A DNA stretch of 41,617 nucleotides from Atribacterota bacterium (GCA_028696495.1 JAQVGY010000005.1:1-41617); one strand, 5' to 3'. Counted from the first letter of the stretch, positions 25,912-34,970 are shown. Notes: generated by a model from the sequence alone, not told the origin. Made by a program: numbers and translations.

Positions 25912-27000
25912 TTATTCTAATTTACTTATATCTGTACCCGGCTCAATTTTATTCTCCTGCCTGTATTGCGATTCACTCTTAATATCAATCTTCCAGCCGG
26001 TTAATTTTGCAGCCAATCTGGCATTCTGCCCTTCTTTGCCAATTGACAGAGACAATAGTTGGTCATTAACCACAACCAGGGCTTTTTTCTCCTTTTCAAA
26101 TAGTTGCACCAGCAAAACCTTGGCCGGATTAAGAGAGTTGGCAATAAAAGTCTTATCATCTTCATCCCATTTAATTATATCTATTTTTTCCTCTTGTAAT
26201 TCAGTCATTATTGCTTTAATCCTGGAACCCCGGTCTCCAATACAGGAACCGATGGAGTCAACCATTTCGTCCCGGCAAGTAACAGCAATTTTTGATCTTT
26301 TCCCGGCCTCTCGGGCTATTTGTTTAATTTCTACTAATCCCTCATGGATTTCCGGAACTTCCAATTCAAATAATCTTTTAAGAAGATCTGGATGGGTTCG
26401 AGAAAGTATTATTCTGGGCCCCTTTGATGTTTTTTTAACTTCAACTACATAGAATTTCATTCTACTTCCCTTACTATATGATTCACCCCTCACCTGTTCA
26501 TTGGGTGGTAGAATTGCCTCGGCTTTACCCAAATCTATTATATAGTTATAGTGTTCCTGACGTTGAACAACCCCTGTTACAATATCTCTTACTTTATCAA
26601 TATATCTATCATAGACAGCCTTTCTCTCCGCTTCCCTTATCTTTTGAACAACAACCTGTTTGGCAGTCTGGGTAGCAATTCTACCGAACTCTTCAGGTGT
26701 TATCTCAATATCAATCTCATCTCCTAATTTAACAGTTCCCTTTTTATACTGTTGGGCTTGTTCTAAATCAATTTCCGAAGAAGGCTTATCTATTTTTTCA
26801 ACCACTGTCCTTTTAGATAATACCTGTACCCTTCCACTCTCTTTGTCAATAATTATCTCTACATTATCCTTCCCCTGAGCAAAGTTCTTCTTATAGGCAG
26901 AGACAAGAGATACTTCAATTGCATCCAATATAACTTCTTTGGGTATTCCTTTTTCTTTTTCTATTTCATCAAGTATTTTAACCAGATCAATATTCATCAT
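25912..27000 (-). CDS. nusA: transcription termination/antitermination factor NusA
   Basis: RNA polymerase-binding factor for pausing, termination and antitermination. I start it at ATG 26998-27000, because GGAGGAGG lies 9 bases upstream; a TTG three codons earlier is within that spacing and unlikely. The 362 aa protein has the N-terminal polymerase-binding domain (about residues 1-125), S1 (about 130-200) and two KH domains (GSCIGDRGSRIKAI and SIGKEGQNARLA). It lacks the acidic C-terminal repeats of E. coli NusA, as in Gram-positive forms. rimP, normally just upstream, is absent, and a promoter-hairpin pair lies there instead. Confidence 0.97.
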   Translation of the reverse strand: MMNIDLVKILDEIEKEKGIPKEVILDAIEVSLVSAYKKNFAQGKDNVEIIIDKESGRVQVLSKRTVVEKIDKPSSEIDLEQAQQYKKGTVKLGDEIDIEITPEEFGRIATQTAKQVVVQKIREAERKAVYDRYIDKVRDIVTGVVQRQEHYNYIIDLGKAEAILPPNEQVRGESYSKGSRMKFYVVEVKKTSKGPRIILSRTHPDLLKRLFELEVPEIHEGLVEIKQIAREAGKRSKIAVTCRDEMVDSIGSCIGDRGSRIKAIMTELQEEKIDIIKWDEDDKTFIANSLNPAKVLLVQLFEKEKKALVVVNDQLLSLSIGKEGQNARLAAKLTGWKIDIKSESQYRQENKIEPGTDISKLE

Positions 27001-27130
27001 GTTAATCAACCTCCTCCCCGTTAATATGGAGAGCAGAATACTTTTTCCTTCTCTTTTATATATTTTATAATTTTCTATTTTATTAAATCTGAATGACAGG
27101 TTTTTTTACTGTAAAACAAACATACAAAAC

Positions 27131-27158
27131 AAAAGAGTGGTTCACAAACCACTCTTTT
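27131..27158 (-). terminator. strong hairpin upstream of nusA, attenuator or mtaB terminator
   Basis: A perfect 12-bp stem (27131-27142 with 27147-27158) has a 4-base loop. On the minus strand it is followed by a G-interrupted U tract (TTTTGTTTTGTATG). It is about 127 bases after the mtaB stop and about 27 bases downstream of the start predicted from a strong promoter, which favours a leader attenuator of nusA. It may also close the dnaJ-mtaB transcript. Interrupted U tracts are typical of NusA-dependent terminators. Confidence 0.8.
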
Positions 27159-27191
27159 CTACATTAAGATGTTTCTATAATTTATGATAAT

Positions 27192-27219
27192 ATTATAACA
27201 CAAAAATAAAAAATATCAA
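27192..27219 (-). promoter_or_regulatory. predicted strong promoter ahead of the nusA leader hairpin
   Basis: TTGATA (27214-27219) is separated by 16 bases from a perfect TATAAT (27192-27197) on the minus strand. The predicted start is near 27185, so the hairpin at 27131-27158 is at the beginning of the transcript and the nusA ATG about 185 bases downstream. I see no comparable promoter between the hairpin and nusA. Confidence 0.7.
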
Positions 27220-27284
27220 ATTCTTAATTTTAAGCCCTATTTTTTACTTTAAATGGTCTGTCCTCCTGAGCAAAAATAGTAAAA

Positions 27285-28613
27285 TTATGAGGCAGGTTCA
27301 CCCACTGCATAGCTACCATTGGTTTGAACAATCTTTACCTTAACTACCTGCCCTTTTTCATAAGATGTATTATAAAGAAAGACTTTAACATAATTATCAG
27401 TCAAACCAGATGCAAAGCTCAACTCGTTTTCCTTCCCCAGAGACTCAATTAGAACATCCCTTTCTTTCCCCAGATTTTTCCCTATATATTCTCTGGTCAG
27501 CTGTTTGGATAAATCAATCAGTTGTTTGCTTCTCTCTTTTATGACCTTTTCCTCAACTGTATCTGACAAAAACGAAGCCAGATTGAATCTTCTTTCCGAA
27601 TAAGGGAAAACATGTACCTTGCTAAAGCCAATCTTCCTCACCATATTTAAAGTATTCTGAAAAGCTGTTTCATCTTCACCGGGGAATCCCACAATTATAT
27701 CTGTAGTGAGAGCTATATCGGGCATCTGTTCTTTCAGAGAATCGACAGTTCTATTGTATTGCTCTGAGGTGTATTTTCTATTCATGAGAGAGAGTATACG
27801 ATTATCACCACTCTGTAAGGGAATATGGAGATGATGGCAAAGTTCAGGATAACAATGAAAGGCATCGATAAGCTCTTTATCAACATAGGGCAGCTCTATT
27901 GAACTCAAACGAATTCTATCAATATTGGAAACCCGAACAATTTCAGAGATTAAATTTACCAGATTTATTTTACTATTATTTAAATCAGAACCGTAGCTGC
28001 CCAGATTGATACCCAATAAAACGACTTCTTTATACCCCTTGCCATCCAAATCCTCAATTTCAGATAATACCTGTTCAACAGACCTGCTTCTGGCACGACC
28101 CCTTAGATAGGGGATAATACAATAGCTGCAAAATTGATTACATCCATCCTGTATTTTTACAAGTCTTCGTATACGATTTGAGCTGCTAAAACATTTATTT
28201 TCAATATAATTTGTAATTTTATCGGCTGAACTGATAAAAATTTGTGGTTTTTCTTCCACAGGGGATAACTTTTTTATTATATTGAAAATATTTTCTTTAT
28301 AATAATTACCTGCAATTAAAGAAACATTATTACATTCTTTAATATCAATTAAATTAGACTGGACTGCACATCCTGTTGCAATAATGGTTGACATCGGGTT
28401 TAATCGAGCAGCTTTTCTTATCATCTGTTTTGATTTTCTTTCCGCTTCTCTGGTAACGGCACAGGTGTTTATTAAATAAATATCGGCAATTTCATCTAAT
28501 CCGACAGTCTTATAGCCATTTCTGATAAATAGTTGTCTCAGTGCCCCTGTTTCGTATTGATTTACCTTACAACCTATGGTTTTAAAACCTATCTTTTGCG
28601 TCACTTGAATCAC
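27285..28613 (-). CDS. mtaB: tRNA (N6-threonylcarbamoyladenosine(37)-C2)-methylthiotransferase MtaB
   Basis: Radical-SAM enzyme converting t6A37 to ms2t6A37 in tRNAs reading ANN codons. The N-terminal cysteines lie in TIGCKVNQYE, NTCAVT and ATGCAVQ; the radical-SAM cysteines are in GCNQFCSYC. IGCKVNQYE is the MtaB-type variant of the MiaB motif GCQMN, and the 442 aa length with a TRAM-like C-terminus agrees. The start is GTG, four bases after the dnaJ stop, without a strong Shine-Dalgarno sequence, so coupled translation is likely. Together with MiaA/MiaB, both A37 methylthiolation routes are encoded here. Confidence 0.95.
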   Translation of the reverse strand: MIQVTQKIGFKTIGCKVNQYETGALRQLFIRNGYKTVGLDEIADIYLINTCAVTREAERKSKQMIRKAARLNPMSTIIATGCAVQSNLIDIKECNNVSLIAGNYYKENIFNIIKKLSPVEEKPQIFISSADKITNYIENKCFSSSNRIRRLVKIQDGCNQFCSYCIIPYLRGRARSRSVEQVLSEIEDLDGKGYKEVVLLGINLGSYGSDLNNSKINLVNLISEIVRVSNIDRIRLSSIELPYVDKELIDAFHCYPELCHHLHIPLQSGDNRILSLMNRKYTSEQYNRTVDSLKEQMPDIALTTDIIVGFPGEDETAFQNTLNMVRKIGFSKVHVFPYSERRFNLASFLSDTVEEKVIKERSKQLIDLSKQLTREYIGKNLGKERDVLIESLGKENELSFASGLTDNYVKVFLYNTSYEKGQVVKVKIVQTNGSYAVGEPAS

Positions 28614-28617
28614 CGAT

Positions 28618-29769
28618 TTACTTTTTAGAGAAGGAGTCTCTTACCTTTTCAAAAAAGTTTTTCTCACCAATTTTTTCAATATCTTCACCCATTTCTTGAG
28701 CTAATTCATAAAATAGTCTTTTGGTCTTCTCATTCAATTTTTTAGGAATATTAACGATTACTCTGACTTTCTCATCTCCCCTATTTTTGGAACCAAGAAT
28801 ATAGGCACCCTTCCCTCTTAATCGGAAAACAGTATCACTCTGAGTCCCTGCCGGTATCCTCATCTTAACATTGCCTTCTAAAGTAGGTACAGTAGTCTCT
28901 CCGCCTAAAACTGCTTTAGGCAGACTAATCTTATGGTCACAGTATATATCTGCTCCACTTCGTTTGAACTGGGGATGGTCTTTAACATATAGGACTATAA
29001 ACAGGTCTCCGGAAGGACCACCATTTTCACCAGGCTCTCCCAAACCGGCCAGTCTGAGACGGTGCCCGCTCTCCACACCTGCCAGTATTTTCACATTTAT
29101 TGTTTTCCTCTTCTTTATTTTACCCAGGCCATGGCAGACATTACAGGGTGTCTCGATAATAGTACCTTCTCCCTTGCATCTGGGACAGGTTTGAATATTA
29201 ATAGTCTGACCAAAGATAGTATTTTGAGTAGTTCTCATCTCACCGCTTCCCTTGCAGACCGGGCATGTTTGCCTGGTAGTTCCATGCTCTGCCCCGCTCC
29301 CCTTACAATGGCTGCAATCTTCCCAGACTGGCACCTCAATCTTTTTTTCAGCCCCGAATGCTGCCTCTTTCAAAGTTATTTCAAGAGAATACCTTAAATT
29401 AGCCCCTTTTTTACTCCTATCTCTGCGATATGCTCTCCGGGTTCCTCCCCCAAAAAAGCTTTCAAAGACATCGCTAAAGCTGCCAAAATCATCCATGCCT
29501 TCGCCAAATATGTCTCTAAAATCAAATCCGGCACCAAAATCTGGAGTATCGGCTGTGCCATACTGGTCATATCTGGCCCTCTTTTCAGGGTCACTTAAGA
29601 TGGCATATGCCTCACCAATCTCTTTAAACTTTTTTTCTGCCTCTTCTTTACTATTGGGATTAGCATCTGGATGATATTTTAAAGCCAGCTTACGAAAAGC
29701 TTTCTTTATCTCATCCTGGCTGGCTTCTTTCTTTATTCCCAATATCTCATAATAATCCTTATTAGCCAA
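28618..29769 (-). CDS. dnaJ: chaperone DnaJ
   Basis: Hsp40 co-chaperone that delivers clients to DnaK and triggers its ATPase. The 383 aa protein has the J domain with HPD at residues 33-35, a Gly/Phe region (about 72-110), and four zinc-finger repeats CSHCKGSG, CPVCKGSG, CPRCKGEG and CNVCHGLG (about 150-220), then the client-binding C-terminus. The start is TTG, supported by GAGG about 10 bases upstream; no ATG fits the J domain. Part of the hrcA regulon; a long hairpin separates it from dnaK. Confidence 0.98.
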   Translation of the reverse strand: MANKDYYEILGIKKEASQDEIKKAFRKLALKYHPDANPNSKEEAEKKFKEIGEAYAILSDPEKRARYDQYGTADTPDFGAGFDFRDIFGEGMDDFGSFSDVFESFFGGGTRRAYRRDRSKKGANLRYSLEITLKEAAFGAEKKIEVPVWEDCSHCKGSGAEHGTTRQTCPVCKGSGEMRTTQNTIFGQTINIQTCPRCKGEGTIIETPCNVCHGLGKIKKRKTINVKILAGVESGHRLRLAGLGEPGENGGPSGDLFIVLYVKDHPQFKRSGADIYCDHKISLPKAVLGGETTVPTLEGNVKMRIPAGTQSDTVFRLRGKGAYILGSKNRGDEKVRVIVNIPKKLNEKTKRLFYELAQEMGEDIEKIGEKNFFEKVRDSFSKK

Positions 29770-29812
29770 AATTATAAAACCTCTTTGTTATGTATAAGTC
29801 TATAATAAGTTT

Positions 29813-29866
29813 ATCTTGCTGAATTTCTGGATAATAGATATTTTGTTATCCAGAAATCAGCAAGAT
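29813..29866 (-). repeat. long hairpin between dnaK and dnaJ
   Basis: A 21-bp stem with one bulged base (29813-29834 with 29846-29866) has an 11-base loop (29835-29845). No U tract follows on the minus strand. It likely sets a 3' end or stabilises the dnaK message so that DnaK exceeds DnaJ, or causes partial termination. Confidence 0.75.
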
Positions 29867-29888
29867 TTAAAAGTAACTATAGTTTCAA

Positions 29889-29913
29889 TACTGTTTTTTT
29901 AAATTAAACAGTA
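29889..29913 (-). repeat. small hairpin directly after the dnaK stop
   Basis: A perfect 8-bp stem, TACTGTTT (29889-29896) with AAACAGTA (29906-29913), has a 9-base loop. It starts within 2 bases of the dnaK stop codon. It is AT-rich and weaker than the hairpin that follows. Confidence 0.45.
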
Positions 29914-29914
29914 A

Positions 29915-31855
29915 TTATTTAGAATTGTCTCCATCTTCTTCTTTATATTCGGCATCAAATACCTGCTCACCTTCTTTTGCATCACCCTGTGTATCTTCAG
30001 CCTGCTGGTCAGAAGAAGTGTCAGAATAAGTCTGCTGCTCTTGTTGTGTTGAAGACTGTTTGTAAATCTCCTCGGCAAGTCTATGTGAAGAGTTTGTCAG
30101 TTTTTCAATACCGGCCTTCATTTCCTCAACATTCTCTTCTTTAACTGCATTTCTCAATTGACTTATGTTTTCATTTATTTCGCTTTTCAAGCTTTCACTA
30201 ACCTTGTCTGCTGCGTCTTTAAGAGTTTTCTCAGTAGAATAAATCAAATTTTCTGCCTGGTTATGTACTTCTACTTTCTCTCTTTGCTTTGAATCTTCTT
30301 CGGCAAATTGCTCTGCTTCTTTGACCTTTTTCTGAATTTCCTCTTCGGTCAATCCACTGGAATGTTTAATGGTAATCTTTTGTTCTTTTCCAGTACCTTT
30401 ATCCTTAGCAGTTACTTTAAGAATACCATTGGCATCAATATCAAAAGCCACTTCTATCTGTGGCATTCCTCTGGGAGCAGGCGGGATTCCTACCAGCTGG
30501 AAACGCCCCAGGCTGGTATTGTCTTTAGCCAGAGATCTTTCTCCCTGCAGTACATTAATGTCGACAGCAGTCTGGTTATCAGATGCAGTGGAGAATATCT
30601 GGTTTCTGGATGCCGGGATGGTAGTATTCCTTTCAATTAATTTAGTAAAAACACCACCCAGAGTCTCTATACCCAGAGATAATGGTGTAACATCCAATAA
30701 CTGGATATCTTTTACTTCTCCCTTTAGTTTTCCACCCTGGATAGCCGCACCCATAGCTACCACCTCGTCAGGGTTAACTCCCTTATGAGGTTCTTTGCCA
30801 AAAATCTGTTTCACTATTTCATGTACTTTTGGCATTCTTGTTTGACCGCCTACCAGGATAACTTCATCGATATCATCTGCAGTCAGCTTTGCATCTTCCA
30901 ATGCCTTTTTACAGGGCTCTATTGTCCTGGATAGAATATCTTCGGTCAATTGCTCCAATTTGGCTCTGGTAAGAGTATAATTAAGGTGTTTCGGACCACT
31001 GGCATCTGCTGTGATAAAGGGCAGGTTTATATCAGTCTCCAGAGAAGAAGAAAGCTCACATTTTGCCTTTTCTGCTGCCTCTTTTAATCTCTGTAAAGCC
31101 ATCTGGTCTTTGCCTAAGTCAATACCCTGTTCCTTTTTAAAATTATCGATTAACCAGCTGACTACTCGCTGATCTAAGTCATCTCCTCCCAGGAAGGTAT
31201 CACCATTGGTTGACTTAACCTCAAAAACACCTTCTCCAATATCTAAAATGGAGATATCAAAAGTACCCCCGCCTAAGTCAAATACGGCGATTTTTTCATT
31301 TTTTTCTTTATCTAACCCATAAGCTAATGCTGCAGCAGTAGGTTCATTTATTATTCTCAATACATTCAAACCGGCTATTCTTCCCGCAGCTTTTGTCGCC
31401 TCCCTCTGATTGTCGTTAAAATAAGCAGGAACGGTAATTACTGCATCTTTAATCTCTTCTCCCAGATGATCTTCGGCTGCCTGTTTTAGTTTTTGTAATA
31501 CCATTGAAGATATTTCTTGAGGGCTATAAAATTTATCCTGAATCTTTATTCTTACATCTGTATGTTCCCCCTCTACAATATCATATGAGAGTACTTTTTT
31601 TATTTGCTGTACTTCAGGATCCGTAAAACGTCTCCCAATGAAACGTTTTACTGAATAGACCGTATTTTTAGAATTAGTCACTGCCTGCCTCTTCGCTAAC
31701 AGACCGACTAATCTTTCTCCTTTTTTGGTAAAAGCCACCATAGATGGTGTAGTTCTGCTGCCTTCTTTGTTCTCTATAATAACAGGTTTGCCACCCTCTA
31801 TAATGGCAACAACCGAATTTGTAGTTCCTAAATCAATTCCAACTGCTTTTGCCAT
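29915..31855 (-). CDS. dnaK: molecular chaperone DnaK (Hsp70)
   Basis: ATP-driven folding chaperone. The 646 aa protein has the nucleotide-binding domain (GIDLGTTNS at residues 6-14, IINEPTAAALAYG, and VFDLGGGTFD), the linker DVTPLSLGIETLGG, the substrate-binding domain (to about 510) and a helical lid ending in an acidic tail. The lid carries the extra loop seen in Gram-positive and Gram-negative DnaK alike, so it is not phylum-diagnostic. The ATG has GGAGG 9 bases upstream. It sits in the hrcA-grpE-dnaK-dnaJ operon under CIRCE control. Confidence 0.99.
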   Translation of the reverse strand: MAKAVGIDLGTTNSVVAIIEGGKPVIIENKEGSRTTPSMVAFTKKGERLVGLLAKRQAVTNSKNTVYSVKRFIGRRFTDPEVQQIKKVLSYDIVEGEHTDVRIKIQDKFYSPQEISSMVLQKLKQAAEDHLGEEIKDAVITVPAYFNDNQREATKAAGRIAGLNVLRIINEPTAAALAYGLDKEKNEKIAVFDLGGGTFDISILDIGEGVFEVKSTNGDTFLGGDDLDQRVVSWLIDNFKKEQGIDLGKDQMALQRLKEAAEKAKCELSSSLETDINLPFITADASGPKHLNYTLTRAKLEQLTEDILSRTIEPCKKALEDAKLTADDIDEVILVGGQTRMPKVHEIVKQIFGKEPHKGVNPDEVVAMGAAIQGGKLKGEVKDIQLLDVTPLSLGIETLGGVFTKLIERNTTIPASRNQIFSTASDNQTAVDINVLQGERSLAKDNTSLGRFQLVGIPPAPRGMPQIEVAFDIDANGILKVTAKDKGTGKEQKITIKHSSGLTEEEIQKKVKEAEQFAEEDSKQREKVEVHNQAENLIYSTEKTLKDAADKVSESLKSEINENISQLRNAVKEENVEEMKAGIEKLTNSSHRLAEEIYKQSSTQQEQQTYSDTSSDQQAEDTQGDAKEGEQVFDAEYKEEDGDNSK

Positions 31856-31919
31856 AATTATTTTCCTCCATTTGTATCGTTTTTATTAATCTTATCATTT
31901 TTTTCCTTATAATCCTCTT

Positions 31920-32576
31920 TCAGGATTCAGTTTTTTTCTCGTTCTCCTTTTGTCTTTTAACAATTCCTTTGGAAACCTTAACCACAGAAGGTCTGATAAC
32001 TTTTGATTTTAAATAGTATCCTTTAACCAATTCTTCCGCGACGGTATCCTCAGGATATTTTTCAGAATCAACATTCATAATAGCTTCATGACAATAAGGG
32101 TCGAATTTTTCACCTATGGCCTTAATAGGTTTTAAACCCTCTTTTTCTAATATATTTCCAAAAAGTTTTAATATTTCTCTCAACCCTTCTTTAATATTCT
32201 CAATATTCTTTTCACCGGAGTGTGTATCAGTATAGGAAGAAGCCCTTTCTAAATTATCAATTACCGATAAGAGCTGACAGATTAAATCCTGTTTGGCATA
32301 TTCCATAAATTCCTGCTTTTTCTTCTCTTCTCTCTTCCGGTAGTTTTCAAAATCAGCTTGCATCCTTATTAGTTGTTCCTTATAGGATTTTTCACTTTCT
32401 TTTATTTTTTCAAGCTCTACTTCTTTTTCTTTAACATTTTCTTCAAGATTTTTCAGCCGTTCATTTTGTAGCGCAATCTCTTCTAAAAGCCCTGTTTTTT
32501 TCATCTTTTTGTGTTCTTCATTCTGGATATCAGGTGAAACACCTTCATCTTTTATTTGCTGTTCATTTTGTTCCAT
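31920..32576 (-). CDS. grpE: nucleotide exchange factor GrpE
   Basis: Releases ADP from DnaK. The 218 aa protein has an N-terminal long coiled coil (about residues 25-85), the RMQADFENYRKREEKKKQE helix, and the C-terminal beta domain (KFDPYCHEAIMNVD and VVKGYYLKSKVIRPSVVKVSKG-like segment ending the domain). The ATG has AGGAG with about 11-base spacing. It is second in the CIRCE-controlled operon. Confidence 0.97.
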   Translation of the reverse strand: MEQNEQQIKDEGVSPDIQNEEHKKMKKTGLLEEIALQNERLKNLEENVKEKEVELEKIKESEKSYKEQLIRMQADFENYRKREEKKKQEFMEYAKQDLICQLLSVIDNLERASSYTDTHSGEKNIENIKEGLREILKLFGNILEKEGLKPIKAIGEKFDPYCHEAIMNVDSEKYPEDTVAEELVKGYYLKSKVIRPSVVKVSKGIVKRQKENEKKTES

Positions 32577-32651
32577 CGCTGACCTCTCCTGTTAAACATA
32601 TTTATATTTTTAATGTCTTTTAAGATAAATAAATCTTATTAATCGATTATG

Positions 32652-33680
32652 TTATTCAGATAGTATCTCACTCAACTGTTCGGCAATAAAGTCCAATACC
32701 GAAACCGATTTTGAATAATTCATCCTCGTTGGACCCAATACACTGATAGCACCTCTCAATTTTCCTTTCAGAAGATATTGTCTGGTAATTACACTGCAAT
32801 CCTCCATAACATCCTGTCCCAGCTCACTGCCAATAATAATATCAATCTGATTTTCGAGAATGGGTTTCCTCATGATTTTAATAAGATTCTCTTCCTCTTC
32901 AATAAAATCAAAGAAATAATTCAATTTTTCAATCTCTTTGAATTCAGGCTGTTTCAATATATAGCTGCGGTTACCAAGAAAAAGTCTTGTCTCATCCTCT
33001 GTAAAATCAAAACATTCCTCCATCAACTTCCAGATTGAGTCCAGAGTCTGATATTTAAAGTAATAATGATAAATTTGGTTTAACATCTCATCATTAACGA
33101 CTTCTAAACTCTTGCCATAGAATTCTTTTTTTATAATCTGAGAGATTGCTTCCAAATTTTCATCAGAAATAGTACAGTTGACCTTCATCATCTTCTGAAA
33201 AAATAAACCGCTGTTAGTTACCAGGGTCACTAAAATACGCTGGTTATCCAGGGTAACAAAATGGATATCTTTTAAGGTATCCTTTATCATATTAGGAGCC
33301 AAAACGACACCTAAATTATGAGTTAGTCTGGAGATTAATATGGAGGTAACCTTCATTATTTCATTGTAATCTCTCACAATTTTGTATTGTTCTCTTACCT
33401 CTTCTTTTTCTTCTTCACTCAGATGAACAACCTCTTTTTCCATTAGTTGATCTACGTAATAGCGATAGCCTTTATCAGTAGGTATACGCCCTGCTGAAGT
33501 GTGTGGCTTCATTAAGAACCCTTGTTTTTCCAACAGTTGCAGATCATTACGAACAGTTGCTGTGCTGATGCTCAAACCATAATATGCCACAATCATCTCA
33601 GAGCTAACCGGTTCTGCTTTGGTGATATAAAGATGCACCACAGCATTTAAAATAGTATTTATCCTATCGTTTATACTCAT
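32652..33680 (-). CDS. hrcA: heat-inducible transcription repressor HrcA
   Basis: Binds CIRCE operators to repress class I heat-shock genes and needs GroEL for activity in known systems. The 342 aa protein has an N-terminal winged helix (about residues 1-75; SSEMIVAYYGLSISTATVRNDL, then PHTSAGRIPTDKGYRYYVD), then the dimerisation and inserted domains. The C-terminus GAISVLGPTRMNYSKSVSVLDFIAEQL is typical. The ATG has GAGG 7 bases upstream. A perfect CIRCE lies just ahead of it, so the gene is autoregulated. Confidence 0.98.
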   Translation of the reverse strand: MSINDRINTILNAVVHLYITKAEPVSSEMIVAYYGLSISTATVRNDLQLLEKQGFLMKPHTSAGRIPTDKGYRYYVDQLMEKEVVHLSEEEKEEVREQYKIVRDYNEIMKVTSILISRLTHNLGVVLAPNMIKDTLKDIHFVTLDNQRILVTLVTNSGLFFQKMMKVNCTISDENLEAISQIIKKEFYGKSLEVVNDEMLNQIYHYYFKYQTLDSIWKLMEECFDFTEDETRLFLGNRSYILKQPEFKEIEKLNYFFDFIEEEENLIKIMRKPILENQIDIIIGSELGQDVMEDCSVITRQYLLKGKLRGAISVLGPTRMNYSKSVSVLDFIAEQLSEILSE

Positions 33681-33694
33681 ATTTTTACCTCAGA

Positions 33695-33721
33695 TTAGCA
33701 CTCTAAGGTCGAGAGTGCTAA
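33695..33721 (-). promoter_or_regulatory. CIRCE operator (HrcA binding site)
   Basis: TTAGCACTC (33695-33703), a 9-base spacer and GAGTGCTAA (33713-33721) match the CIRCE consensus at all 18 arm positions. It begins just downstream of the predicted transcription start and lies 15 bases before hrcA, so it is present in both DNA and the 5' mRNA end. This is the only CIRCE in the window. Confidence 0.97.
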
Positions 33722-33731
33722 TTTCTTTTTT

Positions 33732-33760
33732 ACAATATCACTGAACAGGCTTTTTGTCAA
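33732..33760 (-). promoter_or_regulatory. sigma-A-type promoter of the hrcA-grpE-dnaK-dnaJ-mtaB operon
   Basis: TTGACA (33755-33760) is separated by 17 bases from TATTGT (33732-33737) on the minus strand. The predicted start is near 33725, at the edge of CIRCE, the standard arrangement for HrcA repression. Confidence 0.85.
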
Positions 33761-33803
33761 TAGTTTTATACCCATTATAAGACATCCTAATAGATAAAGA
33801 AAC

Positions 33804-34952
33804 TCAATCTAAAAATTCTGTAAAGACATTATTAGCCAGCAGAATACCCTTTTTAGTAAGTAGATAGTTGCTCCCATTATCTGCCAATAAACCCTGCTCC
33901 TGTAAAGTTTGTAATGGTGTGTAGAATACCTTTTCCACAGGGACCTTAAACTTTTTCCTGAAATCATCCTTGTTTAACCCTTCCATCATCCTCAATTTTA
34001 GAATTATTGTTTCAGCCATTCTTTCTTTCAAAGGAAGGATTTCCTGATATCGAATTGGTAAGATACCGCTTTCAAGAAGATTGATATACTGATTTAAGTC
34101 CCGGTAATTCTGATAACGTTTATTATCAAGATAGGAAGTTGCCCCGGCTCCAATGCCCAGATATGATTCGTTTTTCCAATATAGCTCATTATGAATACAT
34201 CTTTTCCCGGTTAAGGCAAAATTGGATATCTCATAATGTTCATAGCCATTCCCAGAAAATAAATCAATGGCACTCACAAAAAGTTTACTACAAAAATCAT
34301 CAGAGGGAAGTCTTGCCTTGCCTGATTCTATAAACTCGTAAAAGGGGGTACCCTGTTCAATAGTTAATGCGTAAAGAGATATGTGTTCCGGTCTGAGCAT
34401 CATTAACTCTTTTAATGTTTTCTCAAATTCTCTTTTGCTTAACCCGGGCAAACCAAACATCAGGTCAACATTGATATTATTAAACCCTGCATATCTCGCC
34501 AGTTGATATGTTTTCATAATATCTTCTTTGCTGTGGATTCTGCCAATCTTCTTCAATACCCTGTCATTAAAGGACTGTCCTCCTATGCTAATTCTATTTA
34601 CACCTGCCCGGAATATTGTTTTAATCTTATCACCATCTATCGTTCCGGGATTAACTTCTATTGTAATCTCTGCTTTTTCAGCAACAGAAAAATTATAAAA
34701 ACAGGAAGATAAAATTTCCTTCAGTTGCTCCCCTTCTAATACAGTGGGAGTGCCTCCACCCACATAGATTGAAATCAGCTCCATATCTTTGATTTTTCGA
34801 CCATAAATCTCAATCTCATTTATCAAAGCAGAAACATATCTTTCCTTCAACTCATCATCATGGCTCACAATGGAAAAAAAATCACAATAAGGGCATTTGG
34901 AAAGACAGAATGGTATATGGATATAGAGGCCTATTTTTTTATTAATACTCAT
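33804..34952 (-). CDS. hemW: radical-SAM heme chaperone HemW
   Basis: HemN-like protein thought to insert heme into target proteins. The 382 aa sequence has the radical-SAM motif CLSKCPYCDFF; the residue after the third cysteine side is Phe rather than the fourth Cys of true HemN, which points to HemW. YVGGGTPTVL and the RISIGGQSFND segment follow. A C-terminal HemN_C winged helix is present (ERMAETIILKLRMMEGLN). It is 18 bases from lepA and upstream of the hrcA promoter, the conserved lepA-hemW-hrcA order. No clear Shine-Dalgarno sequence. Confidence 0.94.
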   Translation of the reverse strand: MSINKKIGLYIHIPFCLSKCPYCDFFSIVSHDDELKERYVSALINEIEIYGRKIKDMELISIYVGGGTPTVLEGEQLKEILSSCFYNFSVAEKAEITIEVNPGTIDGDKIKTIFRAGVNRISIGGQSFNDRVLKKIGRIHSKEDIMKTYQLARYAGFNNINVDLMFGLPGLSKREFEKTLKELMMLRPEHISLYALTIEQGTPFYEFIESGKARLPSDDFCSKLFVSAIDLFSGNGYEHYEISNFALTGKRCIHNELYWKNESYLGIGAGATSYLDNKRYQNYRDLNQYINLLESGILPIRYQEILPLKERMAETIILKLRMMEGLNKDDFRKKFKVPVEKVFYTPLQTLQEQGLLADNGSNYLLTKKGILLANNVFTEFLD

Positions 34953-34970
34953 CGCAGATATTTAACTATT

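Noticed and set aside
26036..26452. Plus-strand open frame of 138 codons opposite nusA
   Set aside because: It is a shadow of the KH and S1 codons of NusA; serine-rich low-complexity translation and no ribosome-binding site.
29062..29674. Overlapping plus-strand open frames of 107-140 codons opposite dnaJ
   Set aside because: They are antisense to conserved zinc-finger and J-domain codons, have no family resemblance, and arise from codon bias on the other strand.
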